The notes under the pieces: generated by a model
Seen by the model: the letters and a program-made list of their open reading frames with translations, nothing else
What the model was told of the DNA's origin: nothing
Databases searched by the model: none
Position numbers and translations under genes: made by a program
Origin: an uncultured Candidatus Saccharibacteria bacterium
GTDB lineage: Bacteria; Patescibacteriota; Saccharimonadia; Saccharimonadales; Saccharimonadaceae
Assembly: GCA_948571325.1 (NCBI GenBank)
Contig: CAOZKB010000014.1
Span: 1-18,558 of the forward strand
Reading direction: 5' to 3'
Length of the DNA: 18,558 nucleotides
In this document: positions 12,357 through 18,558 of the stretch, in pieces
Layout: each line of letters opens with the position of its first letter
How positions within the stretch are numbered: the first letter of the stretch is position 1

Positions 12357-14372
12357 TTATTTCTGAGATGGTTTAGGGTTTTTGGAAGTTTTTTTGGTGA
12401 TTGGTGCGGTGGCTCTAGACGATTTTTTGGGTGATTTGACAGGGGCATGAGTAGTACTAAGTGGGTTTTTATTGGCTCTTGGGGTTTTTTGACCCTTTGT
12501 GGTGGGGCGGCTATTGGGAGCGTAGTTGAGGAACTTGCGGTAATTGAAGTAAATGGCAAAACTGATAGCGAAGATGAGAAGGACAATCATGATGAAAACT
12601 TGGGAGAGGATGACTTCAGCAAAATTGTCGCTAAGGAGATTGGAGGCGGTGTCGCTGATGATGCCAGTGTTAGGGATGAAGGCGATTTCGCCGAGGGGGG
12701 CGATGTAGATTAAGTCGCCATCGATGATGTCGGAATTTGGTGGAGTGGGAATGGTAGGAAGGGCTGGTTCTTCTGGATTTTCTGGTTTTGGCTCTTCTGG
12801 ATCCTCTGGCTCTGGGGTTTCTGGAGATTCGGGCTCAGTGACGTATGGAACTTCGTCGTAGTCGAAAGTGACACCAGCCTTACCAGCGAGGGTGGTGTAG
12901 TAGCTAATGGTGCTGGATATTGTGCCGGATTGATCAGAAGTTTCGCCGTAATAGCGGAAGTAGAGAGTATCGCCGGGTTGGCCGGCCGGAGACATACGGA
13001 TTGGCGTGGCGAGGTTGAATCCGTGAATGGAATTGTCGGGGGCGGAGATGTCGACAGGTTGCCAAGAGCTATCATCTTCTGTGGTGGTAGTATAGAAAAG
13101 GGTGGTTTGGTCGAGTGGAAGATAGCCTTCGTTGGTGCTCGTCGTGGTAGTTTCTTGGATGTAGGCGGCGAGGCGTTCGAGATCTAGGGGGTGTTCGGGG
13201 TCGCGGTTTTTGACGTGAGTATTAAATTCGACGAGTTGATTTTTGGTGTTGTCGATTTTGCCAACGATTTTGGCAGTGATTTCACTATCGGCGGAGATTG
13301 GCCAGTTCATATGGTCGATGGTGATTTTAGTGTTAGAGCCATCGGTGCTGCGTTCGGCGTAGAAAAAGTCGAGATTAACTACGTCGTCGTGTTTGAGGCC
13401 GAAATCGGCATGATTGGTAGTAACAGTTTGGAAGTTTTCGCGGATTTTCTTATTGTATTGCGAAATGCAACTTTCGTTGGCATAGATTGAATCATGGATA
13501 CGCATACAATCGGACCAATCGCCTGTGCGGATGTTGAGGTTGTTGACTTTTTCGACGAAGGTATTGACGGTGCCATCGTTGTTGATTTGGAACCAGCCGT
13601 GAATTGGGCCGTGGAGACCGCCGATGTCGAGGATGAGTTGGTTGTTGAGAAAAACCCAGACGTCGTCGTCACCAGAGAATTCGAAGCGTTCTTTGCCACT
13701 AGTGGTAACTTTGATGGCAAAGCCGAGATGGGCAGTGAAGCCGAAATTGTGTTTTTCGCCGCGCCAATCTTTTAATTGTAGATCAGTGGTGTCAAGACCC
13801 GGAACATCATCAATGGGATAGATATCTTGTCCGCCATAGGTGTAAGTTTTTTCAGCAGTGCGGTTGAAAGTAACGGTGCGACCATCGATACGACGCGAGA
13901 GGCTGGGGACTTCATGGAACCAGCGGTAGAAATTGTCGGTTGGCTGGACAGGATCGTGGCCAGTCACATTGAGGGATAGGGCGTCGTGTAGGGTATTCCA
14001 AGAGGAATCACTGTCAGAAAAAGCGGGAATAGGTAGACGATCGGTGCCTAGTTGTGGTTTAACCATACCCATTAGGACACCGTGAGTGTGGTAGCCGTGA
14101 CATTCGGCCCATTCGAATTGTCGGTTAGGATCGTCGCACGGATCAGTTTTTTGGTCCCAATAGGTGATGGGTAGAGTGATGGAGTCTGGGTCGCCGAGGG
14201 AGGCGGCTTGCCATGAAGCGGGAACGCCGTTTTCGTTATCGATAGTTTCAAGAGACATGGCGAGGACGAGAGATGAGACGCCAATGATAGCTAAAATAAA
14301 AAAAGATACGCAAGCGGTGGCGCGTGAGATAATACATAGGCGATGCCTGAGAAGTTTTTGGGTAGTTTTCAT
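12357..14372 (-). CDS. Fibro-slime domain membrane-anchored surface protein
   Basis: The 671-residue protein begins with a basic stretch and one hydrophobic segment (about 19-39), a signal peptide or anchor. The fibro-slime (PA14-like) domain spans about 50-356 and includes FEFSGDDDVWVFLNNQLILD and IGGLHGPIHGWF, with DFFYAERSTDGSNTKI near its end; four Cys (79, 91, 289, 302) may form disulfides. A beta-rich region follows to about 505, then a Pro/Glu-rich spacer (about 508-545), IPNTG (566-570), a C-terminal membrane segment (about 587-609) and a Lys/Pro-rich tail of about 60 residues. The order IPNTG, membrane helix, basic tail resembles a sortase signal, but the 16-residue gap and long tail are atypical. 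No strong ribosome-binding site precedes the ATG. The domain is known from Fibrobacter adhesion-type proteins; an attachment role is inferred. Confidence 0.88.
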   Translation of the reverse strand: MKTTQKLLRHRLCIISRATACVSFFILAIIGVSSLVLAMSLETIDNENGVPASWQAASLGDPDSITLPITYWDQKTDPCDDPNRQFEWAECHGYHTHGVLMGMVKPQLGTDRLPIPAFSDSDSSWNTLHDALSLNVTGHDPVQPTDNFYRWFHEVPSLSRRIDGRTVTFNRTAEKTYTYGGQDIYPIDDVPGLDTTDLQLKDWRGEKHNFGFTAHLGFAIKVTTSGKERFEFSGDDDVWVFLNNQLILDIGGLHGPIHGWFQINNDGTVNTFVEKVNNLNIRTGDWSDCMRIHDSIYANESCISQYNKKIRENFQTVTTNHADFGLKHDDVVNLDFFYAERSTDGSNTKITIDHMNWPISADSEITAKIVGKIDNTKNQLVEFNTHVKNRDPEHPLDLERLAAYIQETTTTSTNEGYLPLDQTTLFYTTTTEDDSSWQPVDISAPDNSIHGFNLATPIRMSPAGQPGDTLYFRYYGETSDQSGTISSTISYYTTLAGKAGVTFDYDEVPYVTEPESPETPEPEDPEEPKPENPEEPALPTIPTPPNSDIIDGDLIYIAPLGEIAFIPNTGIISDTASNLLSDNFAEVILSQVFIMIVLLIFAISFAIYFNYRKFLNYAPNSRPTTKGQKTPRANKNPLSTTHAPVKSPKKSSRATAPITKKTSKNPKPSQK

Positions 14373-14391
14373 AAATAATTAACTCTTTTAG

Positions 14392-14411
14392 ATTGACTCT
14401 ATATTAATTAT
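14392..14411. repeat. 20-base element, upstream of valS (copy 1)
   Basis: ATTGACTCT-ATATTAATTAT occurs here. At 17235-17255, on the other side of valS, the same bases appear with one extra G between the two halves. At this copy the minus strand serves as the start region of the fibro-slime gene; at the other, the plus strand forms a good promoter. Confidence 0.6.
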
Positions 14412-14415
14412 AGCA
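14407..14415 (-). promoter_or_regulatory. Extended -10 promoter of the fibro-slime gene
   Basis: The minus strand reads TGCTATAAT (14415-14407), the same extended -10 seen for secY and the RNA candidate. It ends 34 bases before the ATG. The region upstream is AT-rich without a clear -35. Confidence 0.6.
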
Positions 14416-14491
14416 CTAAAGGTTTGAAAATAATTAGGTAGATTAGGTAGAGTTGGATTTGGTGATGGATTTTTGTAATGCGGATGAGATG

Positions 14492-14500
14492 TGGTATAAT
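14492..14500 (+). promoter_or_regulatory. Extended -10 promoter of valS
   Basis: TGGTATAAT is a perfect -10 with TGn extension; the -35 position holds only TTTGTA (14472-14477). Transcription would start near 14507. GGAG lies six bases before the ATG at 14527. An ATG at 14516 runs into TGA at once. Confidence 0.65.
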
Positions 14501-14526
14501 TGTGAGGAGTAAGTGATGGAGTTAGA

Positions 14527-17199
14527 ATGAAGTTCACGAAGAGTTATGAACCGGGAGAGTTTGAGCCGCGGATTTATGCGGAGTGGGAGAAGATGGGGGC
14601 GTTTCAGCCGAATAAATGGCAGGCGGAAGCGGATGATCGCGATGAAGCGGAAACGCAGGATTGCTATGCTTTAGTGATGCCACCACCGAATGCAAACGGA
14701 AATTTGCATATTGGACATGGTTTGACGATTGCGATTGAAGATTCTCTGGCGCGATATTATCGTTTGCGGGGAAAATCGACTTGGTATATTCCGGGGGCGG
14801 ATCACGCAGGATTTGAGACTTGGGTAGTGTATGAGCGGGCTTTGGAAAAAGAGGGTCACACGCGGTTTGAATATTCGCGTGATGAACTTTATGCGAGAGT
14901 ATGGAACTTCGTAGAAGAACAACGCGGTAACATGGAACTGCAGGTGCGGGCGTTAGGGGCGTCGTGCGCTTGGGAAGATTTGACTTTTACGTTGGATGAG
15001 AATGTGGTTTCGAGAGTTTATAAGACTTTTGAGAAGATGTGGAACGATGGGATGATTTATCGAGGCGAGAAGTTGGTGAATTATTGTCCGCATCATCAGA
15101 CGGCCTTTGCGGATATTGAGGTGGATTATCGAGAGGAAAAAACGCCACTATATTATATTAAATATGGTCCGTTCACGCTGGCGACGACGCGGCCGGAGAC
15201 GAAATTTGGGGACACGGCGGTAGCGGTGAATCCGAATGATGAACGCTATGCGGAGTGGGTAGGCAAGACGATTACTGTGGAGGGAGTGAATGGTCCGTTT
15301 GAGGTGAAAGTGATTGCCGATGAAATGGTGGATATGGAGTTTGGGACTGGTGTAGTAAAAATTACACCGGCGCATGACTTTAATGACTGGGAAGTGGGAC
15401 AGCGACATAACCTTCGCGTAGTGCAAGTGATTGATGAAGAAGGCAAAATGACGGAGGTGGCGGGACGTTTTGCGGGAATGCCAGTGCAAGAGGCGCGCAA
15501 GGTCATTGTCAAAGAGATGGATAAGATGGGGCTGATTGTTAAAATCGATAACGATTACGTGACGAAGGTGCCGCATTGTTATAAATGTGGAGCGGTGATT
15601 GAGCCGATATTGAAAGCGCAATGGTTTATTGATGTGGAGAGATTGGCGAAGGGGGCGATTGAAAAACTGGAAGCGAAAGAGATTGAGTTTTGGCCAAACA
15701 ATAAGCGACGGGTATTGATTGACTATTTGAAGAATTTGAAGGATTGGAATATCTCGCGGCAGATTCCGTGGGGGATTGCGATTCCGATGTTTCGGCAGAC
15801 AGAGACGGATAAGGCGCCGGAGTGGATTTTTGATACGCGGACGAATTTGACGAAGATTGAAGTGGGGGGAGTAAAATATTACCGGGATGAAGATACGTTT
15901 GACACGTGGTTTTCGAGTTCACATTGGCCAATTGTTTGTACGAATTGGGAGGAGGGGCGAGAAAATCCGTATTATCCGCTAAATGTAATGGAGACGGCGG
16001 GTGATATTCTGTTTGCGTGGGTGGCACGAATGATTATGATGGGAGTGTATGTGACGGGTGAGGTTCCCTTCCGGCAGGTATATTTGCATGGGTTGGTGTT
16101 GGATGAACACGGTAAAAAGATGTCGAAGTCGAAGGGTAATGTGATTAATCCGATTGAACTTGTGACGAAGTACGGTTCGGATGCCTTTAGGTTGGGGATT
16201 CTGCGGGGGCGGAGTGCGGGGATGAATCAGGCGTTTAGTGAGAATTCGGTAGTGGCCGGGCGAAATTTGTGTAATAAATTATGGAATATTTCGCGATTTG
16301 TGCAAGGAATGGTGGATGAGAGTCAAGAGGGTGGCGTAATGGCAGTAGAAATTGCGCGCGCAGAAGAGGGGGCGGAAATTGTGAATGAAGGTGCTGTGCA
16401 GGCAGGGGCGGAGCGGTCGTATTCGACGGATAATATGGGTGAGGACTGGATTTGTCGAGAACTGACGCAATGTAAAGAAGGACTGGAAGATGATTTTAAG
16501 GAATACCGTTTTGCGGAGGGGGTGGAGCGGGTCTACAATGTGATTTGGGATAAATATGCGGACTGGTTTATTGAAAGTCAGAAGGTATATAAGAATATTC
16601 CGTTGTTAAAGATGACGCTGGAAATGATTTTGAAGATGTTGCATCCGTTTGCGCCGTTTGTAACAGAAGCGATTTGGCAGAGTCTGAGCTGGACTGATGG
16701 GTTATTGATTGTGCAGAAATGGCCAACACGATTGGAGTATGATCCAATTAGTGCGGAGAATTTTGAAAAGTTGATGGATGTGGTGGGTGAAACGCGGCGC
16801 TTAATGCAGGAAATGGGTGAGTTTACGAAAGGTCAGCGGCCGGGGCTGCTTTATGGAGATGACTCCCTAGTAGCGGATAATGAAGTGTTGATTCTGGCGA
16901 TGACGAAGGTGAGTTCGATTGCGAGTTGTGAGGGTCAACCGAGGGGGTTGAGATTGGCTTTGGCGAATCATGAGGTTTATCTAGATGTTTCGGAAGAAGC
17001 GGTGAAGGGCTACCATGGCCGTTTGGAGGAACGGATTCTGGCAGTAGGGCGTGAACTGGATGCTTTAAATATGCGGATGTTGAATCCGAACTATGTGGAC
17101 AAGGCACCGACGCATTTGGTAAAGCAGACGCAGGATGGGATTAAAGAGAAGACGGAGTTGATTGAGAGGCTGAGGGGGGAGTTAGAAGTAATCTCGTAG
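14527..17199 (+). CDS. valS: Valyl-tRNA synthetase
   Basis: The enzyme charges tRNA-Val in the cytosol. The 890 residues contain the class I signatures PPPNANGNLHIGHGL (HIGH at 61-64) and GKKMSKSKGN (KMSKS at 531-535). ADHAGFETWVV and the editing-domain segments follow (TLATTRPETKFGDTAVAVNP and TGVVKITPAHDFND), then DTWFSSSHWP, the anticodon-binding domain from KLWNISRFV, and the C-terminal coiled-coil arm (about 825-890, GRELDALNMRMLNPNYVDKAP) typical of ValRS. Between the SRFV helix and the following anticodon-domain helix there are about 25 more residues than in E. coli, acidic and Ala-rich. The last frame codon is TAG. A terminator hairpin appears about 80 bases downstream. Confidence 0.95.
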   Translation: MKFTKSYEPGEFEPRIYAEWEKMGAFQPNKWQAEADDRDEAETQDCYALVMPPPNANGNLHIGHGLTIAIEDSLARYYRLRGKSTWYIPGADHAGFETWVVYERALEKEGHTRFEYSRDELYARVWNFVEEQRGNMELQVRALGASCAWEDLTFTLDENVVSRVYKTFEKMWNDGMIYRGEKLVNYCPHHQTAFADIEVDYREEKTPLYYIKYGPFTLATTRPETKFGDTAVAVNPNDERYAEWVGKTITVEGVNGPFEVKVIADEMVDMEFGTGVVKITPAHDFNDWEVGQRHNLRVVQVIDEEGKMTEVAGRFAGMPVQEARKVIVKEMDKMGLIVKIDNDYVTKVPHCYKCGAVIEPILKAQWFIDVERLAKGAIEKLEAKEIEFWPNNKRRVLIDYLKNLKDWNISRQIPWGIAIPMFRQTETDKAPEWIFDTRTNLTKIEVGGVKYYRDEDTFDTWFSSSHWPIVCTNWEEGRENPYYPLNVMETAGDILFAWVARMIMMGVYVTGEVPFRQVYLHGLVLDEHGKKMSKSKGNVINPIELVTKYGSDAFRLGILRGRSAGMNQAFSENSVVAGRNLCNKLWNISRFVQGMVDESQEGGVMAVEIARAEEGAEIVNEGAVQAGAERSYSTDNMGEDWICRELTQCKEGLEDDFKEYRFAEGVERVYNVIWDKYADWFIESQKVYKNIPLLKMTLEMILKMLHPFAPFVTEAIWQSLSWTDGLLIVQKWPTRLEYDPISAENFEKLMDVVGETRRLMQEMGEFTKGQRPGLLYGDDSLVADNEVLILAMTKVSSIASCEGQPRGLRLALANHEVYLDVSEEAVKGYHGRLEERILAVGRELDALNMRMLNPNYVDKAPTHLVKQTQDGIKEKTELIERLRGELEVIS

Positions 17200-17234
17200 T
17201 TGTGGATTTTGCCATGTAAAAAGGCAAATTAAAC

Positions 17235-17255
17235 ATTGACTCTGATATTAATTAT
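17235..17255. repeat. 20-base element, downstream of valS (copy 2)
   Basis: The two halves ATTGACTCT and ATATTAATTAT of the element at 14392-14411 recur here, separated by one G. Here the element contains the -35 box and most of the spacer of a plus-strand promoter. Confidence 0.6.
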
Positions 17256-17264
17256 TGCTAGAAT
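17236..17264 (+). promoter_or_regulatory. Promoter downstream of valS
   Basis: TTGACT (17236-17241) and TAGAAT (17259-17264) are 17 bases apart, with TGC before the -10. The predicted start is the A of ATG at 17271, but that frame is only MGI-stop. A terminator hairpin follows within 11 bases, so the unit would yield a transcript of about 45 nt. Confidence 0.6.
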
Positions 17265-17281
17265 GGTGCCATGGGTATTTA

Positions 17282-17317
17282 GGCTAGCCTTGGCGGGCTA
17301 GTCTATTTGTTTATTTT
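17282..17317 (+). terminator. Terminator-like hairpin after valS
   Basis: GGCTAGCC (17282-17289) pairs with GGCTAGTC (17296-17303) over 8 bp with one G-U pair, followed by TATTTGTTTATTTT. It can end the valS transcript and any transcript from the promoter just upstream. Confidence 0.65.
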
Positions 17318-17428
17318 AAAACTGATTTCGATTTTGAAAATCCAGAAGTTAAAGATAAAACTCATACCGTTAACCTTTCATTCTACGTTAAATTAAAGTA
17401 CTTTGCCAAGAGGTTTAATCTGCCTTGA
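17288..17428 (+). pseudogene. Possible remnant reading frame without start codon
   Basis: Between TAG at 17285 and TGA at 17426 a plus frame encodes about 46 residues, including VYFKTDFDFENPEVKDKTH and LSFYVKLKYFAKRFNLP. The composition looks protein-like (Glu/Lys and aromatic residues), but there is no ATG, GTG or TTG start. It may be a relic of a gene or a chance frame in AT-rich DNA. I do not recognise a family. The remainder of 17429-17568 shows nothing identifiable. Confidence 0.22.
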
Positions 17429-17568
17429 GTGGAGTATATGACAAATTGAGAAAAAGTTGCAACCTTAAGAGTGATGTTTTTGAGGAAAATGAGATGTGGA
17501 TGAAGTTTTGGTGTATTATTTGGTGAATCGAATGAGAATTTGGCAGAATTATAGAGATAGAAAGTCTT

Positions 17569-17595
17569 TGAACTTGTACAGCGTGTACAAGTTCA
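17569..17595. repeat. 27-base palindrome (copy 2)
   Basis: TGAACTTGTACA (17569-17580) and its exact complement (17584-17595) flank GCG. The arms match the inner 12 bases of each arm in the palindrome at 12101-12131. It lies 64 bases beyond the 3' end of the FISUMP gene at 17660 and, on the minus strand, is followed by AAAGACTTTC, so it is at best a poor terminator. Confidence 0.93.
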
Positions 17596-17659
17596 CCTGC
17601 TTGTTGCTCAAAATCTTTTTATAATGAAGTTTTTAGGGTAGTGAACAGAGAAAGGTATC

Positions 17660-18558
17660 TTAGCGGGCGAGGCAGCGGACGGGGACACCATATACTCGCT
17701 CGGATGTTGAATCGATGTCTAGGCGATTATTTAGCAAATCACCGCTAAACATGTATTTTGCGTCAGTGGCAACTGTTGAAGTGGTAAACATGGCTGCACG
17801 GCCTGCGTGACGCAATGAACCGTGTTGCAGATATATGGCACCGACCCGTACTAATCTGATTGGCTGTTTTGCAGGATTGCGATTTGCGCCGTTTATGGTC
17901 GTAGTTACAATTTGCGAGGTTGAATAGCGGTTAGGTGCTGTTCCTGCAGCTGGATAATTGGTTGTATTAATTGCAGAAGGATAATCGTAGCTAATAAGTA
18001 GTCGTAGATAACTCTTTGGTCGATTAAATGAAAGCCCTGTATTGCCGTTGGCGCCGCCGGTTGGTAATTGCCACCCTCTGGGACAGACACTATCTTGTGC
18101 TTCTAATAGCGCTTTGGCATCCGTGACGGAGCTAGCTGCGCTCACTACTTCTCGGCCGCCTGAGCCTGCTGTAGCAGCGTTAAACTGGTAGAGGTTACCG
18201 ATTAAATAGTGTGCATCGTAGGTTTTTGTTGAGGCGTTGGCTGTTACGTAGCTTAAGTTTGCCCCATTCCATGTGCCAGCTTTTGCCACGAATGTGGGCT
18301 GCCAATCGGTAACAAGTTGAAAATCTTTGCAACGAGCTAAAGTTTGTCCTGTGACGACGGAATCATATATACCTACTCCGTCTGTGGAATTTGAAGCAGT
18401 GCAGAGTCCTGTAGTTGTGACCCCTTGCGGACTATAAGCTTTATCTGGCGTTGCTAAAATATACTCCCCTAAGTTCCACGAACGAGTAGTGAAAAATGCT
18501 GCATCTTTCCCGTCACGCACGTCAATGAGGCGTTTCTCGACCTCATTGCCGGGCGTGA
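17660..18558 (-). CDS. FISUMP-domain protein, 5' part outside window; internal deletion
   Basis: The minus-strand frame is open to the window edge and gives about 299 residues. It starts TPGNEVEKRLIDVRDGK, identical in DNA to the intact FISUMP gene, then jumps to DAAFFTTRSWNLGEYIL. In the intact copy about 70 residues, including YWVAKLADGNC and WMTQNL, lie between these points, so this copy lacks the domain's signature. The rest of the domain is present: YDAHYLIGNLYQFNAATAGS, DSVCPRGWQLPTG and the terminal VYGVPVRCLAR. A GTG at 18520 could be read as a start but lies in the middle of the conserved domain. The protein is presumably exported like its paralog; it may be functional or a degenerating cassette. 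Confidence 0.82.
   Translation of the reverse strand, partial: TPGNEVEKRLIDVRDGKDAAFFTTRSWNLGEYILATPDKAYSPQGVTTTGLCTASNSTDGVGIYDSVVTGQTLARCKDFQLVTDWQPTFVAKAGTWNGANLSYVTANASTKTYDAHYLIGNLYQFNAATAGSGGREVVSAASSVTDAKALLEAQDSVCPRGWQLPTGGANGNTGLSFNRPKSYLRLLISYDYPSAINTTNYPAAGTAPNRYSTSQIVTTTINGANRNPAKQPIRLVRVGAIYLQHGSLRHAGRAAMFTTSTVATDAKYMFSGDLLNNRLDIDSTSERVYGVPVRCLAR
18510..18558. repeat. 49-base perfect repeat shared with 10901-10949
   Basis: This is the second copy of the shared FISUMP segment. The base before it (18509, C) differs from the base before the first copy (10900, A). The other end is cut by the window, so the true length may be greater. Confidence 0.95.

Noticed and set aside
12240..14382. 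Several plus-strand frames of 60-100 codons antisense to the fibro-slime gene
   Set aside because: They are shadows of a long, well-supported minus-strand coding region and lack ribosome-binding sites.
17199..17232. Hairpin TTTGCC/GGCAAA directly after valS as its terminator
   Set aside because: The stem is 6 bp with a 9-base A-rich loop and is followed by TTAAAC, not a T run; the hairpin at 17282 is better.
1..18558. CRISPR array, insertion sequence or prophage
   Set aside because: No regularly spaced repeats, transposase, integrase or phage structural genes are visible in any frame.

Overview
The window most probably comes from a member of the Candidate Phyla Radiation, and Candidatus Saccharibacteria (TM7) is my best guess. 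This is inference from several features: compact ribosomal genes that overlap or abut, a zinc-free L36, a sortase placed between secY and infA where adk and map often sit, large Fibrobacter-type surface proteins (FISUMP and fibro-slime domains), very short intergenic regions, and no biosynthetic genes apart from murB and folD. TGA acts as a normal stop (for example at the end of murB), so there is no sign of the UGA=Gly code of some related phyla.

Layout. 1-5813 (minus strand) is the distal ribosomal protein and RNA polymerase cluster. In transcription order it reads secY, a sortase, then infA, rpmJ, rpsM, rpsK, rpsD, rpoA, rplQ and rplM, which runs off the window. secY and infA each have a recognisable promoter. 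5880-6104 holds two minus-strand tRNA genes, Arg(CCG) and Lys(CTT), each with its own promoter and with a terminator between them. 6195-9669 (plus strand) holds an unrecognised 404-residue protein with its own promoter and terminator, then murB (apparently leaderless) and folD, closed by a strong terminator.

9696-14372 (minus strand) is an accessory surface-protein region. It holds a decayed cytidylate-kinase-like pseudogene, an intact FISUMP-domain exported protein, a 490-base gap with a candidate structured RNA that has its own promoter and terminator, a 3' fragment of another FISUMP gene, and a fibro-slime membrane protein with an IPNTG sequence before its C-terminal membrane segment. 14527-17199 (plus) is valyl-tRNA synthetase. 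17200-17659 is non-coding, with a promoter-terminator pair and a palindrome. 17660-18558 (minus) is the 3' part of a further FISUMP gene, entering from outside the window.

The housekeeping genes serve translation, transcription, protein secretion, peptidoglycan and one-carbon metabolism. The sortase and the exported FISUMP and fibro-slime proteins suggest a cell surface built for attachment. The FISUMP copies show recombination: a 49-base perfect identity between otherwise diverged copies, one copy without the signature motif, one copy reduced to a 3' fragment, and two near-identical palindromes at or near FISUMP 3' ends. The least explained object is the roughly 186-nt RNA candidate at 11806-11991. 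Its predicted first nucleotide is also the first base of a long rod-like secondary structure.
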